DNA of 17,107 nt from Clostridiales bacterium (GCA_031273705.1 JAISRJ010000275.1:1-17107); one strand, 5' to 3'; shown: positions 6,789 through 15,612, numbered from the stretch's first letter. Numbers and translations are program-made. The notes: generated by a model not told the origin, from the letters alone.

Positions 6789-8210
6789 TTATTGCGCGAC
6801 TACGTTTATTCCCTCTGAAAGTTCTTCCAATGACGCGTCGCTGATAATTACACTGCCGGCGGCCAGCCCGCCGTCGATGATAACCTCGCTGTGAATTTCC
6901 ATCCCTTTAATAATGGGCGTTTTTTGCAATACGCCATCCTTTACTTCCCAAACAATATCCGTGCCGTCGTCGTTAAAAATCGCTGTCTTTGGCAAGAGCA
7001 AAGCATTCCGCTTGCTGAAAACCAAGAATTCAACATCCACGTCATAACCAATCAAAAACAGTTCCTTGTGTTCGGCAGGCTCTACATAAACTTTTACTTT
7101 TCGTTCCTCAACACCCAATGAGGAAATTTTTATCTCGGCCTTATCGTCTATCTCCACTACTTTGCCTTTATATGTTTGATCCCCCTCGCGACGACGCAGA
7201 ATCAAATCCACGTCCTTGCCTATCGAAACAGAATCAATGTCGTTTGTAGAAACATAAACCGCTATAAGACTGCGGCCAACCGCTATTTCCGCCAGTGGCG
7301 ACGCGTTGGACGCCAGATTGGATTTTGATACGGGCAAGTTGATAATTGTTCCGTCAACGGTGGAATATACTTCCGAATCCAGGACGGAATCATTCAGCCG
7401 TTCTATATTTACGCGAACCGATTGTATCTGAGCGTTGTAAGAGTCTTTCATCGCGGCGGTGTAATCCTTCGACAAACTGTTTTCTATGCCCCTGATCTGT
7501 TCGTTCAACGCTTCTCTGGACGCGTTATAGTACGCGGGATCTGTTTGGGCGGTACCCGCCTTTATTATTTCCATCTGCTGTAAATTTTGCTCATATTGCG
7601 CCTTTACATTATCAATCGCCGTTTTAGCCGCGTCATACTCCACACGTGGCAGTTCGCCGCTGTCGTAAAGAATTTGGGTTACTGTATTAAATTCATTTTC
7701 CAGTCGCGCGATGTCCGCCAAATTTTGCTCCAAAATTTTATTTTGCATCTCCATCTGTTCCTCTTGTGTCACGGTGGCGCTGTTTTCTTGCACATTCAAA
7801 GTGTCCAGTTCTTTAAGAAGATTATTCTTTTGTATATTCAGACTATCCCGATTTCTTACCTGCTCGGTTTCTAAATTGCGGATCTGCGCTTCAAACGACG
7901 CTATTTGCGCGTTGGCTTCGCCTATCGCGAACGCCGTGTCCGACATGTCAATCTGGCAGATCAAATCCCCCTTTGTGATTGTCTGCCCTTCCTCGACTGC
8001 AATACTTAGCACCTTACCGGCTACCGGCGGATATACAAAGACTTGATCCTCATATTCTACTATGCCTGTTTCTGTAAATGACAAACGCGCTTCCTCCGGT
8101 ACGATACTTATCGCGTTTACATTCAGCGGAGCGGTCATTTGAACATAAGCCACGTATCCTATCCCGCCGAGAACTATAACCAATAAAATTATCTTTACTG
8201 CTCGCTTCAA
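6789..8210 (-). CDS. HlyD/MacA-like membrane fusion (adaptor) protein of an ABC exporter
   Basis: 473 aa periplasmic-adaptor-like protein that would link the permease to its substrate outside the membrane, as YknX or MacA do. An N-terminal membrane anchor spans about residues 6-26. The first half of the lipoyl/barrel-sandwich hybrid domain is near 59-91 (VAGKVLSIAVEEGQTITKGD). A long coiled-coil hairpin follows, about 95-270, rich in Glu, Gln, Asn and Leu, and the second lipoyl half (VDGTIINLPVSKS) is near 287-300. Beta-barrel and membrane-proximal domains complete the protein. The start is TTG 8210, one base after the permease stop, with AAAGGAG inside the permease 3' end. It is the last gene of the long - strand block. 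In a Gram-positive cell no outer-membrane partner is needed; the cargo is unknown. Confidence 0.87.
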   Translation of the reverse strand: MKRAVKIILLVIVLGGIGYVAYVQMTAPLNVNAISIVPEEARLSFTETGIVEYEDQVFVYPPVAGKVLSIAVEEGQTITKGDLICQIDMSDTAFAIGEANAQIASFEAQIRNLETEQVRNRDSLNIQKNNLLKELDTLNVQENSATVTQEEQMEMQNKILEQNLADIARLENEFNTVTQILYDSGELPRVEYDAAKTAIDNVKAQYEQNLQQMEIIKAGTAQTDPAYYNASREALNEQIRGIENSLSKDYTAAMKDSYNAQIQSVRVNIERLNDSVLDSEVYSTVDGTIINLPVSKSNLASNASPLAEIAVGRSLIAVYVSTNDIDSVSIGKDVDLILRRREGDQTYKGKVVEIDDKAEIKISSLGVEERKVKVYVEPAEHKELFLIGYDVDVEFLVFSKRNALLLPKTAIFNDDGTDIVWEVKDGVLQKTPIIKGMEIHSEVIIDGGLAAGSVIISDASLEELSEGINVVAQ

Positions 8211-8211
8211 C

Positions 8212-10572
8212 TTATTCGCGCTCCTTTAACACATCCACCATGTCCAGCTTGCCGATTGTTTTTTTAGATGATAGGTTTGATAAAATCATTGCCGCCATAC
8301 ATCCCGCGGCCGCCGCGCCGAAAGCCCACAAAGGAATCCGCGCGGGTATTGACAGTCCATTCATTTCTTGCGCCAGCATAGTATTCAGCCCGCTTAACAG
8401 CAGATTGGCGAACGGCACGCCCAGCAAGCAGCCAAGCGCGTATAATAACCAGTACTCAAAATTAGAAATCTCACAGACTTCCTTTATATGCAGACCCAAC
8501 ACCCGCAGCGTGGCGTATTCGCGTTTTTTTTCGGAAAGAGAGATTGTGGAGGAATTATAAATAATCGCGAACGCAATCGCGCTTCCCAGAATCAGCATAA
8601 TCCAAAGCATAGATGAATAAGAGTTCATCATTTCCATGAAATTCTCAGCGGAGGTGTAAGTGTCGGTAATAGTGGATACATTCTTTGTTTCGTCCAACTT
8701 GGATTTAAGGCTTTCCATATCGTTTGTCATTACCATGACCGCCGTGGCAAGCTTAGGTTGGTTGAATATCTCGTGAAGAAGATCGTAATCTATGTAGGCG
8801 TAGGAAGTCATGTTTTGATGAATTATATCTTGAACATAAATCGGAATTTCTTCATCGTCGAACGGTGAAGTCAGCATTACCTTAGAGCCGGGCCGCGCAT
8901 TCAAATCATCGGCGGTAAAAGAATTTAGAATAATCCCTTTATCCGGCACGGGTAAATAAATTTTCTTGTCGTCGTCATAAATATTGTACAGATACGAACC
9001 GGGCTTTATTCCCATTAAGACGGTTCCGGTCTTAAGATTGCCGTTACGAAGTTCCACGGGAGTCTCCCGAACGAATTCGGCCATTGTAACCCCGGATAAC
9101 TTCATTGCCTGGGCGGCGGCGTCGGCGGCCGCTACGGGCTGTTTCAAACTAAGCTTGGCGTCAAAAACCTCAATGTATTGATATTTCGCCATTATAATAT
9201 CCGTCATCATGATCATCAGGGGGGACATGACAGCCAGAATCCCGAACGAAAACATAATTCCAACCGCGATAAATAAAGAACGCGCCTTTGTCCGCTGAAT
9301 ATTTCTTATCGACATACTGCCGCGTGAAGTAAGTAAAACCCGCACAAACGGAAGATATTTTAAAATATCTCCCTTTATTTCGGGCGGAGAAGGCGGGCGC
9401 ATGGCCTCCGCGGGATTAAGTTTTACCGCCGGTCGGGCGCCAAAATACGCGCCTATAATTCCGGAGATTGTCGCAATGGCTATGCCTTGCAGCGCAAGTT
9501 GGGGCGGAATGGTATTTGAAATATCAGGCAGTGTGAAAAACTCGGTATATAGTCGGATTATATACTCCACAGAAAGATTGCCCAAACCTACGCCGACAAT
9601 CCCTCCAATCAATCCGGTGAACAGTCCGTATAATATATAATGAAGCAAAATCTCTCGGTTAGTGTATCCGAAAGTCTTTAGCGTACCAATTTGAGTTCTT
9701 TCCTGCTCTATAATTCTTTTAAGCATCATGAAAAGCACTATGGCGGCAATGCCGGAAAACAATAACGGCATGGTTCCGCTCATTGCCTTTACATTGGTAA
9801 CTTCCGCGTCAACCATGGTGTAACTCATCTGATCGGCGGCTTCGTACAGACCTGTCATACCGAAAGGTTCTAACACTGTTTCGATCTGTTGTTTCACTTC
9901 GTCGAACGTAAAACCATTTTCCAATGAGAATGACAAGTCATTATACATATTAGGACTGTTCAGCAGCTGAGCGAGGTCCCGAATATTAATGTATCCTATA
10001 CCAAATGTCTCCCTGTCGGGATATATTTCGGTCGCGTCTCGCAGAGCGTATACATACTCAGGCGAATTCGCCAGCCCCACAATGTTTAATTCCACAAAAC
10101 GACCGTCAATAATTACCGAAAGTTTATCGCCTATTTGAAGGTTGTGTATTTCGGCGAACTGATGATTCAGCCAAATATCGTTTTGTTTTTCTAACGGCAG
10201 TCCGTTTATATCGGGGTAGTTAAGACTAACACCCTCGTAATCCGTATCAAATGAAATAAGTCGCAGCCAAATAATTTTACTGTTTCCAGAAACAGGAACA
10301 CGCGCCTCACATGTAAGACGCGCTTGAAGCTCGTTTATACCGTCTATCCTTTCAAGCGCCGACAATTCGGAGCCGGGGACATTAACAGCGGTTGCGAATA
10401 CATCCGCCAAGCGATTATTTTTGTAATACTTCTGGGCGGCGGCATCCAACGCACCCGCGGCCGCGCCCATCGCGGTATACATGAAAATGCCCGCCGCAAT
10501 CAACATTATGCATGAGACATAAGCCCACTTATGTCTCCAGATAGAACGAATCGCTTTTAGAAAGAGGATCAC
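8212..10572 (-). CDS. ABC transporter permease, FtsX family with two extracytoplasmic domains
   Basis: 786 aa permease with duplicated FtsX/MacB-type architecture. A first membrane helix (about 15-38) is followed by a large extracytoplasmic domain (about 40-260), then helices near 268, 314 and 357. A short cytoplasmic link leads to a helix near 430, a second extracytoplasmic domain (about 460-650), and helices near 654, 707 and 747. The segments QIGTLKTFGYTNREIL and KKREYATLRVLGL are the conserved cytoplasmic coupling regions after the helix of each half, and LNPAEAMRP and LDMVDVLKE are the matching C-terminal tails of the halves. The GTG start overlaps the ATPase stop (GTGA), indicating coupled translation. 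Such mechanotransmission-type transporters export peptides, lipoproteins or drugs; this one's substrate is unknown. Confidence 0.88.
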   Translation of the reverse strand: MILFLKAIRSIWRHKWAYVSCIMLIAAGIFMYTAMGAAAGALDAAAQKYYKNNRLADVFATAVNVPGSELSALERIDGINELQARLTCEARVPVSGNSKIIWLRLISFDTDYEGVSLNYPDINGLPLEKQNDIWLNHQFAEIHNLQIGDKLSVIIDGRFVELNIVGLANSPEYVYALRDATEIYPDRETFGIGYINIRDLAQLLNSPNMYNDLSFSLENGFTFDEVKQQIETVLEPFGMTGLYEAADQMSYTMVDAEVTNVKAMSGTMPLLFSGIAAIVLFMMLKRIIEQERTQIGTLKTFGYTNREILLHYILYGLFTGLIGGIVGVGLGNLSVEYIIRLYTEFFTLPDISNTIPPQLALQGIAIATISGIIGAYFGARPAVKLNPAEAMRPPSPPEIKGDILKYLPFVRVLLTSRGSMSIRNIQRTKARSLFIAVGIMFSFGILAVMSPLMIMMTDIIMAKYQYIEVFDAKLSLKQPVAAADAAAQAMKLSGVTMAEFVRETPVELRNGNLKTGTVLMGIKPGSYLYNIYDDDKKIYLPVPDKGIILNSFTADDLNARPGSKVMLTSPFDDEEIPIYVQDIIHQNMTSYAYIDYDLLHEIFNQPKLATAVMVMTNDMESLKSKLDETKNVSTITDTYTSAENFMEMMNSYSSMLWIMLILGSAIAFAIIYNSSTISLSEKKREYATLRVLGLHIKEVCEISNFEYWLLYALGCLLGVPFANLLLSGLNTMLAQEMNGLSIPARIPLWAFGAAAAGCMAAMILSNLSSKKTIGKLDMVDVLKERE

Positions 10573-11297
10573 CAGCGCACCTCCTCCGGGTCCACAGGAT
10601 TATCATTTACTGTCACGAGATCGACAAGACCGTCCTTAAAATATAACACACGGTCCGCCATTTCGCTGATTCCCGCGTTATGAGTAATAATCGCGACTGT
10701 TCTCTTGTACTTTTTGTTAAACTCCTTCAACAATTTCAAAACCTGTATACCCGTAGAAAAATCAAGAGCGCCGGTTGGTTCGTCGCACAGAAGAATTTCC
10801 GGATTCTTTGCGACGGCTCGCGCTATAGCGACTCGTTGCTGCTGTCCGCCGGACATCTGCGACGGAAAGTGTCCGCCTCTGTCGGCAAGCCCTATAGTTT
10901 CTAATAAATCCGAAACACTTAAAGCATTGCTCGACAATTCGGAAGCCAATTGAATATTTTCTTTGGCGGTTAAATTTGGAATTAGATTATAAAATTGAAA
11001 TACAAAGCCCACTGAACTTCTGCGGTATTTTGTAAGATCCTTTTCTTTTAGCCCGCTTATATCCTTGCCCTTGTAGATTATTTTTCCGGCCGTAGGCTGG
11101 TCTATCCCGCCGATAATATTCAATACCGTGCTTTTACCGGAGCCGCTTGGACCCAAGATTACCAGAAATTCTCCTTGGTATATTTTAAAATTTACTCCGC
11201 GCAGGGCTTGAACGATAATCTCGCCCATGTGGTATTCTTTCGTAATATCCTCTATGCTAAGAATGACTTCTCTTTGAGAATTAAGCGCGTCCTTCAT
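10569..11297 (-). CDS. ABC transporter ATPase, LolD/MacB type
   Basis: 242 aa nucleotide-binding subunit powering the permease encoded immediately downstream. All motifs are intact: Walker A GPSGSGKST (49-57), Q-loop glutamine Q101 in VFQFYNLIP, signature SGGQQQR (149-155), Walker B LLCDEPTGALD (169-179) and switch histidine H206 in IITHN. The DEPTGALD form and the pairing with an FtsX-type permease and an HlyD-like protein place it in the LolD/MacB/YknY group. ATG start; the upstream GGGGGGA is only a moderate ribosome site. It follows the yugP stop by 23 bases, so it may share the long upstream transcript, though a separate promoter cannot be excluded. Confidence 0.95.
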   Translation of the reverse strand: MKDALNSQREVILSIEDITKEYHMGEIIVQALRGVNFKIYQGEFLVILGPSGSGKSTVLNIIGGIDQPTAGKIIYKGKDISGLKEKDLTKYRRSSVGFVFQFYNLIPNLTAKENIQLASELSSNALSVSDLLETIGLADRGGHFPSQMSGGQQQRVAIARAVAKNPEILLCDEPTGALDFSTGIQVLKLLKEFNKKYKRTVAIITHNAGISEMADRVLYFKDGLVDLVTVNDNPVDPEEVRW

Positions 11298-11320
11298 GGC
11301 AAATCCCCCCGCGCCGCGTG

Positions 11321-12016
11321 TCAGCGTCTTCTGTTTGATAAAAGAATGAATCTAAGCAAAGTTAAAACCGCCGTCAACGCGGACGCCACGTATGTCATAG
11401 CCGCCGCGCTCAGCACTTTTTTAGTCGGGGCGACTTCATCCTCGGCCAGGATTCTGTTTTCGCTCAAAAGTTCCATAGCCCGGCTGGAAGCGTTAAATTC
11501 TACGGGTAAAGTAATTAATGTAAATAAAACCGCAATAGAATAAAGAATAATTCCGCCGTAGACCATCATCAACCCGAAGCTGCCGCTGCCTGAAGAAAGC
11601 AGTAAACCGATAATAATTAACGGCATTGCCATCCGCGAACCGATATTCGCCGCGGGAACCAACGTACTGCGCAGCCCCAGCGGACCATAACCCAGATTAT
11701 GCTGAATCGCGTGTCCCGTCTCATGAGCGGCTATGCCGGCGGCAGCCAAGGAAGCGCTGCCATACACGCCTTCGGACAAACGCAAAACCTTAGAGCCGGG
11801 ATCATAATGGTCTGTCATTTGCCCGTGAACCGGTTCTATTCTTACATCGCGGATTCCGGAAACCGCCAGTAATTGCTTCGCGACTTCGGCGCCAGTAAAT
11901 CCTCGTCTGTTATTTACCTGGCTGTATTTTTTATACGCGGAGCTGACCTTAAACTGCGCCCATAACGAAAGCAGGATTGCGGGCAGAACCAATAACATTG
12001 TAGAGTCCAAATACAC
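11321..12016 (-). CDS. yugP: Membrane zinc metallopeptidase, YugP family (Zn_peptidase_2)
   Basis: 231 aa membrane protein of the YugP family (Pfam Zn_peptidase_2, PF04298). An N-terminal helix (about 6-22) is followed by a soluble part carrying the zinc site HETGH (98-102) within AAHETGHAIQHNLGYGPLGLR, then further hydrophobic segments near 130-150, 152-172 and 205-225. EFNASSRA (about 175-182), conserved in this family, may give the third zinc ligand. The start is GTG 12016 with AAGGGGGG upstream. Lying 34 bases after fmt is normal in Clostridia, where this gene commonly sits next to def-fmt. The physiological substrate is not established. Confidence 0.9.
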   Translation of the reverse strand: MYLDSTMLLVLPAILLSLWAQFKVSSAYKKYSQVNNRRGFTGAEVAKQLLAVSGIRDVRIEPVHGQMTDHYDPGSKVLRLSEGVYGSASLAAAGIAAHETGHAIQHNLGYGPLGLRSTLVPAANIGSRMAMPLIIIGLLLSSGSGSFGLMMVYGGIILYSIAVLFTLITLPVEFNASSRAMELLSENRILAEDEVAPTKKVLSAAAMTYVASALTAVLTLLRFILLSNRRR

Positions 12017-12050
12017 GATAATCCCCCCTTGGAGATATATTATAAAGCCA

Positions 12051-13013
12051 TTATAAATTTTGAATACAACTTCCGGCGTTAAGCGAATGCCCTCTAAGAT
12101 AATCTTGCGCGGACATTCGTTTGCCGCCTTTGGCTTGAAGTTCTGTTATTAAAACCGCGTCTGTTTCGGATTCTCCGGAGGATTCTCCGGAGAGTTCTCC
12201 GGATCTTACAACTATGCCGCGCGTTTGTATGTCTAGTATTTCCCCCGGTACGATGTGTTTATGCGATTGTGATAATTGGACGGATATCGATTCCGCCGCC
12301 CAAATTTTAAAATTACCCGTCCGCGCCACGGGGTCAGGGTTTAAGCCGCGAATCAGATTCACTATGTTTTTCGATGACTTTGACCAATTGATAATAGCGG
12401 TATCCGGCAGAATCATGGACGCGTAACTACTTATAGAATCGTCTTGTCTTTGGTATGTGACAGCGTTTTTTTCAAATAAATCCAACGTTTCAAATATTGC
12501 CTCTATACCCAATCGCGCCAACTTGTCATACAGTGTTCCATATGTGTCAGACGAAAGAATCGGAATAGGTTTTTTCAGGATCACATCACCGGTATCCAGT
12601 CCCTCATCCATACGCATAACGGTTATTCCGGTCTCGGTCTCACCGTTAATTATGGCCCGTTGAATAGGGGCGGCTCCTCGATATTTCGGCAGCAAAGAGG
12701 CGTGAATATTAATACAGCCCAAGGGCGGCGCGTTTAATATAGACGGCGGAAGAATTCTTCCATAAGCCGCGACAATTATCATGTCCGCCGATTCAAAGAC
12801 GGATATAAATTGAGGATCGCGCAATTTACGCGGTTGGTACACAGGTATGTCGCGCAGCCGCGCCAGAAGTTTAACCGGCGGGCTTTTAAGTTTGTGTCCT
12901 CGCCCCGCGGGTTTATCCGGTTGAGTTACTACCGCGATAATATTTGTTCGTTCTATCAACGCCGCCAAGATAGTCTTTGCAAGCTCGGGCGTTCCCATAA
13001 AAACTATATTCAA
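12051..13013 (-). CDS. fmt: Methionyl-tRNA formyltransferase
   Basis: 320 aa cytoplasmic enzyme that formylates Met-tRNA(fMet) from 10-formyl-tetrahydrofolate for translation initiation. The N-terminal Rossmann-like domain has the usual start IVFMGTPELA, the catalytic N102 and H104 in INIHASLLPKYRGAAPIQRA (101-120) and the catalytic D140 in DEGLDTGD. The C-terminal barrel binds tRNA (NWSKSSKNIVNLIRGLNPDP). A Ser-Gly-Glu repeat at about residues 271-282 interrupts this domain (see the repeat entry). The start is TTG 13013, four bases after the def stop; it preserves the conserved N-terminus, while the next ATG would remove the first strand. It is paired with def, the usual functional couple. 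Confidence 0.95.
   Translation of the reverse strand: MNIVFMGTPELAKTILAALIERTNIIAVVTQPDKPAGRGHKLKSPPVKLLARLRDIPVYQPRKLRDPQFISVFESADMIIVAAYGRILPPSILNAPPLGCINIHASLLPKYRGAAPIQRAIINGETETGITVMRMDEGLDTGDVILKKPIPILSSDTYGTLYDKLARLGIEAIFETLDLFEKNAVTYQRQDDSISSYASMILPDTAIINWSKSSKNIVNLIRGLNPDPVARTGNFKIWAAESISVQLSQSHKHIVPGEILDIQTRGIVVRSGELSGESSGESETDAVLITELQAKGGKRMSAQDYLRGHSLNAGSCIQNL
12168..12203. repeat. Three tandem 12-bp copies inside fmt (GGATTCTCCGGA)
   Basis: Copies are 12168-12179, 12180-12191 and 12192-12203; the first two are identical and the third differs at its second and third bases. Because the unit is 12 bases, expansion or loss keeps the reading frame. It encodes a Ser-Gly-Glu-X repeat in the C-terminal domain of Fmt. 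Confidence 0.9.
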
Positions 13014-13017
13014 TAAA

Positions 13018-13509
13018 TCAATTCACTTCCTCTTCTTCATATTCCACATCTTCCGCAGTTAAGGTGAACATCTCTTCGGCTTTATCGGTATACAGTACGC
13101 CGTCTAAATGATCCAGCTCATGAGATAACGCCACCGCCATCAGCTCTTCGCCCTCAACAATTTGTTCTTCTCCGGCGCGATTAAGGGCTTTTATTTTTAC
13201 ATACATAGGTCTTTCTACTATACCATTTCTGCCGGGGACGGATAGGCAACCTTCTTTGCGCCGCTGAGTACCTTTTGTTTCCACAATCTCCGGATTTATC
13301 AATTCATAAAGCCGATCTTCCATCTCGATAATTACTACCCGTTTCAAACTTCCAATCTGCGGCGCGGCTAAACCCAAACCGTTTACGTTGCGCAGAGTTT
13401 CCCGCATATCATCCAGCAGAACCAATAATTTTTCATCAATCTTCTTAATTACTTTTGATTTTTTCCGCAACAGAGGATCAGTTTCTAATCTAATTGTGCG
13501 TAAGGCCAC
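13018..13509 (-). CDS. def: Peptide deformylase
   Basis: 163 aa metalloenzyme that removes the N-formyl group from nascent proteins. All three family motifs are intact: GLGLAAPQIG (44-53), EGCLSVPG (86-93) with the metal-binding C88, and SHELDHLDG (129-137), where H130 and H134 bind the metal and E131 is catalytic. The C-terminus is acidic (VEYEEEEVN). The start is GTG 13509 with an excellent AGGAGG six bases upstream. It precedes fmt by four bases, so deformylase and formyltransferase are made together. A possible hairpin occupies the 81-base gap to priA. Confidence 0.96.
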   Translation of the reverse strand: MALRTIRLETDPLLRKKSKVIKKIDEKLLVLLDDMRETLRNVNGLGLAAPQIGSLKRVVIIEMEDRLYELINPEIVETKGTQRRKEGCLSVPGRNGIVERPMYVKIKALNRAGEEQIVEGEELMAVALSHELDHLDGVLYTDKAEEMFTLTAEDVEYEEEEVN

Positions 13510-13533
13510 GTTAACCTCCTTTCTTTGATTAAA

Positions 13534-13584
13534 GACACCGGCGCCTCGCGCCCGAAAGACGGAGTGGCGGCACCGGGCAGTGTC
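13534..13584 (-). other. GC-rich imperfect hairpin between priA and def
   Basis: On the - strand, CCGGTGCC (13576-13569) pairs with GGCGCCGG (13545-13538) with one G-T pair, and the outer GACA (13584-13581) pairs with TGTC (13537-13534) after a four-base bulge. The loop holds a smaller CGTC/GGCG stem. It ends about 14 bases before the def ribosome site. TTTAATC follows, too weak to call a terminator. It could set the relative expression of def or be a processing site. Confidence 0.4.
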
Positions 13585-13590
13585 GGCGAA

Positions 13591-15612
13591 TCATTCTATA
13601 ACCATCGGATCCATTGTTAAATGAATAATAAACGACGATAGATCTTCATGTTCACGCAATCTATCCACACAATATAACGCAAAATTTTTCAATTTTGTCT
13701 CATCCTGGGCTTTTATAAGTACTTTCCATCTATAGCGGTTATGAATTTTAGAAATTTGCGCGGGCGCGGGACCCAATATTTCAAATAAGCCATGTCTATT
13801 AAAAGCCCGCATTACAGAGACCAAATTAAATAACGCCGCTATCAAAGCTTTTTCCTGTTCGCAGGTAAACATTACAGAAAACACATGACAGAACGGCGGA
13901 TAGTTCATTTGTTTACGCAGAGTAATTTCATGTTCATAGAACAAATCATAGTTCTGCTCTTTGGCGTAGATTAGGCTGTAATGCTCCGGAGTGTAAGTCT
14001 GGATAAATACCCGACCGGGGAAATCCGCCCGCCCCGCCCTGCCCGCTACTTGAGTCAGAAGTTGAAATGTGGTTTCTCCGGCCCTAAAATCTCCATTGTT
14101 AAGAGAGAGGTCCGCGGACATTACGCCAACCACAGTCACATTAGGAAAATCCAAACCTTTCGCAATCATTTGCGTTCCTATAAGAATAGAAGCCTCTCCC
14201 GATCGAAAGATATCCAAAATTTTCTCGTGTCCGTCTTTACCGCGCGTGGTATCCAAATCCATTCTAAGAATACCGACGCCGGGGAACAACTTGCGGGTTT
14301 CCTCCTCCACTTTTTGTGTACCCAACCCAAAATATTTTACAAATCGCGAACCGCAAGCCGGGCAAAGTTTTGGATTTTCAACAGTCTTGCCGCAATAGTG
14401 GCACATTAAATTCTCTGACGCGGCGTGAAACGTGTAGTTTACGCTGCACCTGTCGCATCTTAACACATGACCGCACCGCCTGCATGAGATAAATGTGGAG
14501 TGTCCCCGCCGATTAAGGAATAGTATAATCTGTTTATTGGCGGCAAGACTTTCCATAATAGCGGCAAGCAGGGCCTTGCTAAAAATGGAGCTGTTCCCCA
14601 GAGCCAACTCATTACGCATATCAACAATATTTACATCCGGCGGTCGATGGTTTACGCGTTCACGCATTACGCACAAATCCAATTCACCCATACTTGCCCG
14701 ATAGAAGGCGGATACACTCGGCGTCGCCGAACCCAGAATTAACATAGTACCGGTCAACCGCGCGCGTTCTTCCGCTACTTCCTTGGCGGAATATTTTGGA
14801 GTTATCTCAGATTTATATGTATGCTCATGTTCCTCATCTATGATAATAACCCCCAAGTTTGGAAACGGCGTGAATACGGCGGATCGGGGACCGATCATTA
14901 TCGACGACTGCCCATCGCGGGCTTTTTTCCATTGTTCCAGCCGTTCGCCTTTGGAAAGACGGCTGTGCGTTACGGTTACAAGCTCTCTAAATCTCTGTAA
15001 AAATGTATTTAGTGTCTGCGGGGTAAGAGAAATCTCGGGTACCAAAACAATGGCCTGTTTTCCTCGGGAAAGAACGGTTTCGATCACTTGCAGATAAACT
15101 TCGGTTTTACCGCTGCCTGTCACGCCGCTAAGCAAAATCGGCCTTTTAGGCGCGTCAATTCTTTCAAGAATAAACCCCAACGCACGTGATTGATCGGACG
15201 TGAGTCGGGGGGGATTGGAGGCCGGAGGTATCTTTGGGGTTTTGTCGCTTTTCTTTCGCCTGTTAGTCCGCAGATCGGCGCCGGCCGGCATTATACATTT
15301 AAGACATTCCGACATTGTGGCGTAGTATTTTTCCTTCATCCAAGCCGCCAGGCTTAACGCTTCGTCCGAAAACATCGGCTTATCGTCGCAGACGCTTAAA
15401 ATACTTTTGAACTTAATGCCCCTGGCGGGAGCGACTTGAGACAAACTTGTTACATAGGCTTGAATGTGCTTATTACCCGTGCCGAAAGGTACCAGAACCC
15501 TCATGCCTGTTTTCAGATCTTGCCTCAAACCTTCGGGAACAATATAATGAAAAGTTTTATCCAGTTTTTTGTGAGATACTGAAACAGTTACCTCTGCGAA
15601 AACATCACTCAT
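13591..15612 (-). CDS. priA: Primosomal protein N' (replication restart helicase PriA), short form
   Basis: 673 aa 3'-5' helicase that reloads the replication machinery at stalled forks. The 3' DNA-binding domain occupies about residues 1-111. Helicase motifs are intact: GVTGSGKT (163-170), DEEH (259-262), GSATPS (294-299), and the C-terminal lobe with GTQMIAKGLDFPNV and TQVAGRAGRAD. The zinc-binding insert has eight cysteines in four CxxC pairs (C377/C380, C386/C389, C404/C407, C417/C420). The segment between the DNA-binding domain and Walker A is only about 50 residues, of which about 25 are a Lys/Pro/Ser-rich linker, so the usual winged-helix domain seems absent. Family members are commonly 730-830 aa. 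The ATG lies inside the last codons of rpoZ (eight-base overlap). Confidence 0.95.
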   Translation of the reverse strand: MSDVFAEVTVSVSHKKLDKTFHYIVPEGLRQDLKTGMRVLVPFGTGNKHIQAYVTSLSQVAPARGIKFKSILSVCDDKPMFSDEALSLAAWMKEKYYATMSECLKCIMPAGADLRTNRRKKSDKTPKIPPASNPPRLTSDQSRALGFILERIDAPKRPILLSGVTGSGKTEVYLQVIETVLSRGKQAIVLVPEISLTPQTLNTFLQRFRELVTVTHSRLSKGERLEQWKKARDGQSSIMIGPRSAVFTPFPNLGVIIIDEEHEHTYKSEITPKYSAKEVAEERARLTGTMLILGSATPSVSAFYRASMGELDLCVMRERVNHRPPDVNIVDMRNELALGNSSIFSKALLAAIMESLAANKQIILFLNRRGHSTFISCRRCGHVLRCDRCSVNYTFHAASENLMCHYCGKTVENPKLCPACGSRFVKYFGLGTQKVEEETRKLFPGVGILRMDLDTTRGKDGHEKILDIFRSGEASILIGTQMIAKGLDFPNVTVVGVMSADLSLNNGDFRAGETTFQLLTQVAGRAGRADFPGRVFIQTYTPEHYSLIYAKEQNYDLFYEHEITLRKQMNYPPFCHVFSVMFTCEQEKALIAALFNLVSVMRAFNRHGLFEILGPAPAQISKIHNRYRWKVLIKAQDETKLKNFALYCVDRLREHEDLSSFIIHLTMDPMVIE

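Noticed and set aside
13981..14409. 142-codon open frame on the + strand inside priA.
   Set aside because: Shadow of the priA helicase and zinc regions, with no domain or ribosome site to support it.
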